A DNA stretch of 11,840 bases from Deferribacteres bacterium (GTDB taxonomy: Bacteria > Zhuqueibacterota > Zhuqueibacteria > Zhuqueibacterales > Geothermadaptataceae): contig JACKDF010000030.1 of NCBI GenBank assembly GCA_020633655.1, positions 1 to 11,840 on the forward strand, written 5' to 3'. The notes beneath the pieces are model-generated. The model saw nothing but the letters and a program-made list of their open reading frames with translations. It did no database searches and was not told the DNA's origin. This document shows positions 7,459 through 11,840 of the stretch, one piece after another (the first letter of the stretch is position 1; the number at the start of each line of letters is the position of its first letter). The position numbers and the translations under genes were made by a program.

Positions 7459-8445
7459 TTACCATCGAAATGCTGCGACGGCAAAGGCAAGGCCGCCGCC
7501 GGAACCCATGAAAAACACCAGATCACCCGGCTTTATTTTATTCTGTGCATCTGCTTCGGCGAGAGCCATGGGAATGCAAGCCGAGCCGGTATAACCATAA
7601 CGATCCATGACCACATGCGTGTGATCCATGGTCAAGCCGAGATTTCTCACGGTTTCCCGAATGCTGTTAATATTGATCTGGGTAAAAAAGATTTTATCGA
7701 TTTTCTGAACAGTGACGCCGACCTTTTCACTAAGATTTTTTATCATCGCCGTCCAGGTTTCCGGATTAATTTCTTTGGGGAATTTTTTCACAAACTGGAG
7801 TAAATGTTGTTTTCTGGCGAGAATCTGTTCTGTTACCGGCTGATGTGTTCCACCGGCGTAAATTCCCATCCAATCGTGATATTGGCCTTTGGTTAACAGT
7901 TGCGAGCCGAGAAAACCATGATTTTCCCGGGTTCTTTGCAGGATAACAGCGCCGGCTCCATCCGCAAAAAGTGTGACGGTTTTTTTGTCCTGCAAATCGA
8001 GATATTTCGACATGGCGTAGGCACCAATAACAAGCACATTTTTGTAATGCTCGTCTGCACGGATGTATTTTGCGCCGACATCGAGTGCCGTCACAAAACC
8101 AGCACAAGCCGTATTAAGATCGAAGGTGGCAGCATTTTCTGCCTGCAAGCGATACTGCACAACCGATGCTGTGCTGGGAGAGATATATTCGGGTGTGTCA
8201 GTCGCAACGATGATGAGATCGATATCCCGGGCTCGCAAACCGGTTTTTTGCAGGACTTTTTGTGCAGCAGCAAGGGAAAGGTCTGCTGTGCTTTCATTTT
8301 CTGCGCACCAATGTCTTTCCCGTATGGTTAAATTTTCGCGCAACCAGGAGTCGACATCCTCGCCCAGCAAGTCATTAAAGTAGCTGTTCGTGATCACACG
8401 GTCGGGAGCATAAAATGCGGTTGCAATTATTCGGGCATTTTCCAT
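7459..8445 (-). CDS. KAS III-like (FabH-related) thiolase-superfamily enzyme with an altered active site
   Basis: The 328-residue length matches FabH-type ketosynthases. The N-terminal half has DIDLIIVATDTPEYISPSTA (74-93) and the nucleophile motif DLNTACAGF with Cys114. The C-terminal half ends with the glycine-rich MGSGGGLAFAVAAFRW, matching the FabH C-terminus. FabH normally uses a Cys-His-Asn triad. Here the His motif (PHQAN) is replaced by FTQIN (Thr255 in the His place) and the Asn motif (GNTSAAS) by GYTGSAC (Tyr285 in the Asn place). It should still take an acyl group on Cys114, but decarboxylative condensation is doubtful; acyl transfer or another thioester reaction is possible. A TAGGT site overlaps the SDR stop and the ATG follows that stop by 9 nt, so the two genes are coupled. 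Family placement is firm; reaction is unknown. Confidence 0.85.
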   Translation of the reverse strand: MENARIIATAFYAPDRVITNSYFNDLLGEDVDSWLRENLTIRERHWCAENESTADLSLAAAQKVLQKTGLRARDIDLIIVATDTPEYISPSTASVVQYRLQAENAATFDLNTACAGFVTALDVGAKYIRADEHYKNVLVIGAYAMSKYLDLQDKKTVTLFADGAGAVILQRTRENHGFLGSQLLTKGQYHDWMGIYAGGTHQPVTEQILARKQHLLQFVKKFPKEINPETWTAMIKNLSEKVGVTVQKIDKIFFTQININSIRETVRNLGLTMDHTHVVMDRYGYTGSACIPMALAEADAQNKIKPGDLVFFMGSGGGLAFAVAAFRW

Positions 8446-8454
8446 GGGATTTAC

Positions 8455-9198
8455 CTAAATAACCAGTCCACCGTCCACACTGAGTACAGTGCCGGTGATA
8501 AATGATGCTTCTTCGGAGGCCAGAAACAAATAAGCGTTGGCGATATCTTTCGGTTCACCCAGCCGGCCGAGTGGTGTTTTGCTGTTTAATGCTTCAATGA
8601 CTTTTTCAGGAATTGTTGTTACCATTTCTGTTGCGATAAATCCTGGTGCCACAGCGTTTACGCGAATACCTTTTCGGCCCAGTTCTCGAGCCCACACCTT
8701 CGTCATGCCGATAACACCGGATTTTGTGGCAACATAATTGGTCTGACCGAAATTTCCATAAAGTGCCACGATTGAGCTGGTATTGATGATGACACCGCTT
8801 TGTTGTTCCGCCATGACTGCAGCCACGGCTTTGCCACAATTAAAGACGCCTTTCAGGTTCACATCGATGACCTGTGAAAACTGCTCGGCTTCCATTTTGA
8901 GTAAGGTTGCATCCCGCGTGATACCCGCATTGTTAATCAGAACATCGATGTGGCCATGTTTTTTTCGCACAGAAGCGACGCATGCCGTTACTTCGTCCAG
9001 ATTTGTTACATCCACTCGGTGGAAATCAGCTATCCCGCCTTTTTTCGTCAAATCTTCAGCGAGTTGATTACCTTTTTCAGCGTTGACATCCCAAATTGAG
9101 AGACGTGCACCTTCCTGGGAAAAATTTTCAACGGTCGATTTACCAATACCTGCAGCACCACCAGTGACAATGACAACCTTGTTCTCAAATCGTTTCAT
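8455..9198 (-). CDS. FabG-like short-chain dehydrogenase/reductase
   Basis: From the ATG at 9198 the protein is 247 residues, the usual FabG/PhaB length. It opens MKRFENKVVIVTGG exactly as the family does. Visible motifs are TGGAAGIG (12-19) for dinucleotide binding, NNAG (89-92), Asn114, and the catalytic Ser142, Tyr155 and Lys159 (YVATK). RDATLLKM and VIDVNLKGVFN resemble 3-oxoacyl-ACP or acetoacetyl-CoA reductases. Asp37, at the end of the second beta strand (IWDVN), is the position where an acidic residue usually favours NAD(H) over NADP(H); this hints at an oxidative, catabolic role on a 3-hydroxyacyl thioester. An in-frame ATG at 9225 would add nine residues and has GTAGGT about 5 nt upstream, so that start cannot be excluded. 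It lies directly downstream of the regulator gene and upstream of the KAS III-like gene. Confidence 0.9.
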   Translation of the reverse strand: MKRFENKVVIVTGGAAGIGKSTVENFSQEGARLSIWDVNAEKGNQLAEDLTKKGGIADFHRVDVTNLDEVTACVASVRKKHGHIDVLINNAGITRDATLLKMEAEQFSQVIDVNLKGVFNCGKAVAAVMAEQQSGVIINTSSIVALYGNFGQTNYVATKSGVIGMTKVWARELGRKGIRVNAVAPGFIATEMVTTIPEKVIEALNSKTPLGRLGEPKDIANAYLFLASEEASFITGTVLSVDGGLVI

Positions 9199-9252
9199 AC
9201 TGGAATTCCCGATTTTCAAATTCAATGTTTACCTACCCATGGAATTACCGAT

Positions 9253-9729
9253 TTATGATTTCAGTCTACTTAACCATTCTGTTAAGAAATTTTCGTAAGT
9301 AATCTCCATTTTTTGGTAGAATTCTTTCATTTCGTGGATGTTTTTGCGAAAATTATGCACTTCTTCGGAATCGATGTTCTCGATGATTTCTTCGTAGCGG
9401 TGGGCGAGATCGAGGTTTTTTTTCTGTAGAAGCATTTGGTTGCGAAAGGCATTTCCGAAGATTTCGTCGTGCGGCTTATAATAGTCTTTGCGATCGCCGG
9501 GAATCCAGACTCGTTCAATGAGATTATGATCCCGCAGGCGATTCATAATCTGGCTCACTGGTCCCTTGCTGACATTGAGTTCAGTGGTTATTTCATCAAG
9601 GCTTATGGCTTTGCCACTGAACAACAAAAGGCCAACGATACGTCCCATGAGTTTTGGCAAGCCATAGTGGATATAGGCCTCACCAAATTCCTGGATAAAA
9701 CGCTGTTTTATGGTGGTAATATTATTCAT
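9253..9729 (-). CDS. GbsR/MarR-type winged-helix transcriptional regulator
   Basis: The 158-residue protein starts with a helix, then GLPKLMGRIVGLLLFSGK (23-40), typical of GbsR-like regulators. A winged helix-turn-helix follows: ISLDEITTELNVSKGPVSQIMNRLRDHNLI at about 42-71, with the recognition helix around 55-66, then the wing IERVWIPGDRKDYYK. The C-terminal half (about 97-155) is charged and helical, as expected for the dimerisation part. No ligand can be read from sequence; characterised GbsR proteins respond to choline or related osmolytes, but the family is broader. It is the first gene of the eight-gene unit, 27 to 54 nt upstream of the SDR depending on its start. A palindrome lies 8 nt upstream of its own ATG, so it probably represses its own operon. 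Confidence 0.88.
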   Translation of the reverse strand: MNNITTIKQRFIQEFGEAYIHYGLPKLMGRIVGLLLFSGKAISLDEITTELNVSKGPVSQIMNRLRDHNLIERVWIPGDRKDYYKPHDEIFGNAFRNQMLLQKKNLDLAHRYEEIIENIDSEEVHNFRKNIHEMKEFYQKMEITYENFLTEWLSRLKS

Positions 9730-9737
9730 GTTTTTGT

Positions 9738-9757
9738 CGTTTGGAAATTTGCAAACG
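9738..9757. promoter_or_regulatory. Candidate operator for the GbsR/MarR regulator
   Basis: A 20-bp near-palindrome: arms CGTTTG (9738-9743) and CAAACG (9752-9757) around a symmetric AAATTT core (9745-9750). Only the pair at 9744/9751 breaks the symmetry, giving 18 of 20 matching positions. It lies 8 nt upstream of the regulator ATG and overlaps a second small palindrome, AAACGTTT (9753-9760). Size and symmetry suit a dimeric winged-helix repressor. I saw no second copy elsewhere in the window. Confidence 0.55.
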
Positions 9758-9876
9758 TTTAAAATCTAAAAATTATAATTTCAAACACAAGGGAATAATA
9801 TTTGTATGGAATATAACTGTGATTTATTGACGATTTTTCTAAATTCTATAGGGATTTATCAATCCTGAGGGATATC

Positions 9877-9887
9877 ACACGACGTGT
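9877..9887. repeat. 11-bp palindrome upstream of the lyase gene
   Basis: ACACG (9877-9881) and CGTGT (9883-9887) flank a single central base. The site is 76 bp before the lyase ATG and differs from the candidate operator at the other end of the region. It could be the operator of another regulator; it is short enough that chance is possible. Confidence 0.3.
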
Positions 9888-9897
9888 ATGAATAAAC

Positions 9898-9919
9898 TCG
9901 CTCAAAATTCGCTCAGAAT
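9898..9919 (+). repeat. Tandem 11-bp direct repeat upstream of the lyase gene
   Basis: TCGCTCAAAAT (9898-9908) is followed at once by TCGCTCAGAAT (9909-9919), 10 of 11 bases identical. An 11-bp period places both copies on the same DNA face, as for direct-repeat regulator sites. It lies about 45 bp before the lyase ATG. Confidence 0.4.
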
Positions 9920-9963
9920 GTAACTCACTATTCTTCGTCGACAAAACATGAGAGAATTATCGA

Positions 9964-11840
9964 ATGGATCATTTTAAAAAACATATAATGAACCGCATGT
10001 TTAAAATCGTGGTGCTGATAATTATTTCTGTGCAATCAATTTTTGCATTTCCGACTCGTAATAGTAAAACAGCGGTGAATCCCGCTGATTATTCCCATCC
10101 GCGACTCTTTTTTTCCCTCGATGATTTAGACAGGCTTCGTCAAAATGCCGGGACAACTCATGCAGAAATTTGGGCACCAATAGCCTATTATCTGGATGCC
10201 CGACAGGATGAGTATTTGCCGCCGGATAGTGCACCAGCCGAGGGTAGCCAAACTGCCTATCGAAATTTTGCCAACCGTTTGATTCCCTTTGCGTTTGGTT
10301 CGCAAGTGACAATGGATACTACTCAGATTTCCTATGCAATTTCATATATGTTGACTTTGTCTCACTGGACTCAATGGGGTGCTGCGGAACAGCGGGACCT
10401 CGGACTTGCGCATATGCTTATCGCCAATTCCCTCTCCTATGACTGGCTTTTTAATGACTTCAATGATCAGGAGCGAAATGCCATTCGCACTAGTCTTGGC
10501 GACTGGGCAGAGAAAATGTACGAAGCCAGTACCGGGCAGAAAGTCGATGCCTGGCGAAACTGGTGGCGGAAATCGTATATGCAAAATCATCACTGGACGA
10601 ATAACAGTGCGCTTGGTATGGCAGCTCTGGCGCTTCTTGGCGAAGACAACCGTGCACAAAAATGGCTTGATCATGCCGTAAACGAATTGACCAAGGTTCG
10701 TTTTCTCCTCGAGGGAATCGAGGATGGCAGCTGGCATGAAGGATTGCATTACCAGGCGTACGGTTTAACAACTATGCTCACTTTTCTTAAGTGCCTGAAA
10801 GACGTTCAGCAAATCGATTTGCTCCCGGCGAAATATTTACGGAATTACGTAAAGTGGCGTATTTACAATTATTTGCCCGGTTCGAATGAATTCTTATTTT
10901 TGGCAAGCAGTTTTGACAAGGAATGGGGTGTAGCTTATGCACCGCAAAATATCCTGCGTTTTATTGCTGGTGAATTTCAAAATCAGCATGCTGAATGGAT
11001 GGCACAAAAATTTATTGAGATAAATGGTAGAGGTTACAACCAATGGTCTGTGCCCTGGTATGTTTTCGAATTTTTGTATTATGATCCCATGATTACGGCC
11101 CAACCACCGGAAAAATTGAGTACGGCTGCTGTATTTCCGGATTATTCCGGTGTTGTGTGGAGATCGGATTGGACGGAAGACGCGGTTATTTTCGGATTCA
11201 AGTGTGGCACACAGGGTGGACGATATGCTTTTGATAGCTATGTGAATGGGACTTATCCCTGGGAACCGCCTTATCCGGAAACCCAATGCCAGCTCAATAT
11301 CGGGCATGATCATGACGACACGAATGGTTTTTATATTTATGGAAATCGAAACTGGCTGTCCTGCGAAACCGAAGGATATGGTGCTTCGCAAACGAGTCTG
11401 CACAATACAATTTTAATCGATGGACAAGGGCAGTTTCGGCCACAGGAGAGCTACCGGGATGTTACGGAATTTGAGAACAATGATGGAACACTGCGTGATT
11501 ATTTTAGCAGCAGGAATTACAATTTCGTTTCCGCACAAGCTGTGGGGCGTTACAAAAACATCGCTGGTCTACAATCGGTACAGCGGGATGTCCTTTTTGT
11601 GCGGCCGGATTATTTTTTAATGATCGATAATTTGCAAGCAGATATGCCACATACCTATGAATGGATTTCACACTTTGTGTCTGATGTTCAGGTTGAAGGA
11701 AACTGGATTAAAGGATTGGCGGAGAACGACCAGGTACTTGGTGTTGGGATTTTATCGCCGGGGGATTTTTCCGTCTCTACAGGGAATGACGGAAAACCAT
11801 ACGCAAGAATTAACGCCACAACCTCCCAACCAGACATGGA
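9964..11840 (+). CDS. Heparinase II/III-like polysaccharide lyase, N-terminal 625 residues, 3' end outside window
   Basis: The frame is open from the ATG at 9964 to the window end with no frameshift. GAGAGA at 9950-9955 lies 8 nt upstream; in-frame ATGs at 9988 and 9997 lack an SD. A hydrophobic segment (about residues 15-27) ending SIFA is a signal peptide, so the protein is exported. The N-terminal part is helix-rich, as in alpha/alpha-toroid lyases, with NHHWTNNSALG at 208-218 and DGSWHEGLHYQAYG at 254-267. These two motifs hold the Asn, His and Tyr typical of heparinase II/III-type active sites. A beta-sandwich follows, with GHDHDDTNGFYIYG (447-460) and SLHNTILIDGQGQ (478-490), the conserved His-rich metal-site region and HNT motif. 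Such enzymes cleave uronic-acid polysaccharides by beta-elimination; the glycan is not evident. Some family members are hydrolases or uncharacterised. Confidence 0.85.
   Translation, partial: MDHFKKHIMNRMFKIVVLIIISVQSIFAFPTRNSKTAVNPADYSHPRLFFSLDDLDRLRQNAGTTHAEIWAPIAYYLDARQDEYLPPDSAPAEGSQTAYRNFANRLIPFAFGSQVTMDTTQISYAISYMLTLSHWTQWGAAEQRDLGLAHMLIANSLSYDWLFNDFNDQERNAIRTSLGDWAEKMYEASTGQKVDAWRNWWRKSYMQNHHWTNNSALGMAALALLGEDNRAQKWLDHAVNELTKVRFLLEGIEDGSWHEGLHYQAYGLTTMLTFLKCLKDVQQIDLLPAKYLRNYVKWRIYNYLPGSNEFLFLASSFDKEWGVAYAPQNILRFIAGEFQNQHAEWMAQKFIEINGRGYNQWSVPWYVFEFLYYDPMITAQPPEKLSTAAVFPDYSGVVWRSDWTEDAVIFGFKCGTQGGRYAFDSYVNGTYPWEPPYPETQCQLNIGHDHDDTNGFYIYGNRNWLSCETEGYGASQTSLHNTILIDGQGQFRPQESYRDVTEFENNDGTLRDYFSSRNYNFVSAQAVGRYKNIAGLQSVQRDVLFVRPDYFLMIDNLQADMPHTYEWISHFVSDVQVEGNWIKGLAENDQVLGVGILSPGDFSVSTGNDGKPYARINATTSQPDM

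Larger units (their letters stand above)
9730..9963. other. Divergent intergenic region
   Basis: This 234-bp AT-rich stretch separates the minus-strand operon from the plus-strand lyase gene and must hold promoters for both. It contains the candidate operator near the regulator and a perfect 12-bp palindrome AAATTATAATTT (9770-9781). That palindrome holds a TATAAT on both strands, and the minus copy (9772-9777) is a possible -10 for the operon, without a convincing -35. A TTGACG at 9827-9832 and TATAGG at 9847-9852 on the plus strand are 14 nt apart, too close for a standard sigma-70 promoter. No small gene was found. Confidence 0.5.

Noticed and set aside
7900..8383. Plus-strand open frames of 106-143 codons opposite the KAS III-like gene
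   Set aside because: Cys- and Arg-rich translations without motifs, antisense to a conserved gene; likely by-products of its codon pattern.
7459..8445. Straight assignment as FabH for primary fatty-acid synthesis
   Set aside because: The catalytic His and Asn are replaced, and no acyl carrier protein, FabD or FabF gene is nearby.
1333..9198. Assignment of the unit as an OleABCD cluster
   Set aside because: The hydrolase is exported, the SDR is of short FabG type and the KAS III-like protein lacks OleA's His and Asn; kept only as a comparison.
9827..9852. Sigma-70 promoter TTGACG ... TATAGG for the lyase gene
   Set aside because: The spacer is only 14 nt and the -10 match is poor.
10342..10771. 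Overlapping minus-strand open frames of 93-135 codons in the lyase gene
   Set aside because: Both lie opposite conserved lyase sequence, show low-complexity basic composition and have no family features.
10894..11403. 169-codon open frame on the minus strand inside the lyase gene
   Set aside because: It is fully inside a well-supported conserved plus-strand gene, has no recognisable motif, and reads as an antisense shadow.

Overview
The window looks like chromosomal DNA from a Gram-negative bacterium. It encodes two lipoproteins with clear lipoboxes, a signal-peptide-bearing outer-membrane beta-barrel and a periplasmic or exported polysaccharide-lyase-like protein. Most genes carry recognisable Shine-Dalgarno sites, which argues against a typical Bacteroidetes with weak SD use. 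The gene mix would fit an environmental FCB-type lineage (Calditrichota/KSB1-like), but this is a guess from gene style and cannot be proven here. No rRNA, tRNA, CRISPR array, transposase or phage gene was seen.

Layout: (1) 1-1224, plus strand: the C-terminal 407 codons of a glycoside hydrolase family 2 enzyme whose start lies outside the window. (2) 1279-1320: a hairpin between convergent genes. (3) 1333-9729, minus strand: eight tightly packed genes that read as one transcription unit. In transcription order they are a GbsR/MarR-type regulator, a FabG-like short-chain dehydrogenase, a KAS III-like thiolase-superfamily enzyme, a sodium:solute symporter, an AMP-forming acyl-CoA ligase, a small lipocalin-like lipoprotein, a beta-barrel outer-membrane protein and an alpha/beta-hydrolase lipoprotein. 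A strong hairpin sits between the small lipoprotein and the barrel gene and may set different levels for the promoter-distal genes. (4) 9730-9963: a divergent intergenic region holding a near-perfect 20-bp palindrome just upstream of the regulator start, the best candidate operator. (5) 9964-11840, plus strand: the first 625 codons of a heparinase II/III-like protein that runs off the end.

Working model (inference): the eight genes form a regulated envelope-to-cytoplasm route for an ester or acyl/carboxylic acid compound. The lipid-anchored hydrolase would release a carboxylate and the barrel would let it through the outer membrane. The lipocalin-like lipoprotein may hold it, the symporter would bring it in, the ligase would make the CoA thioester, and the SDR and KAS III-like enzyme would process the acyl chain. 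The KAS III-like protein keeps the nucleophilic Cys but lacks the His and Asn of the usual triad. A normal FabH role is therefore doubtful, and this is the most unusual protein-level signal in the window. The flanking plus-strand genes are carbohydrate-degrading enzymes and are probably not functionally tied to the central operon.
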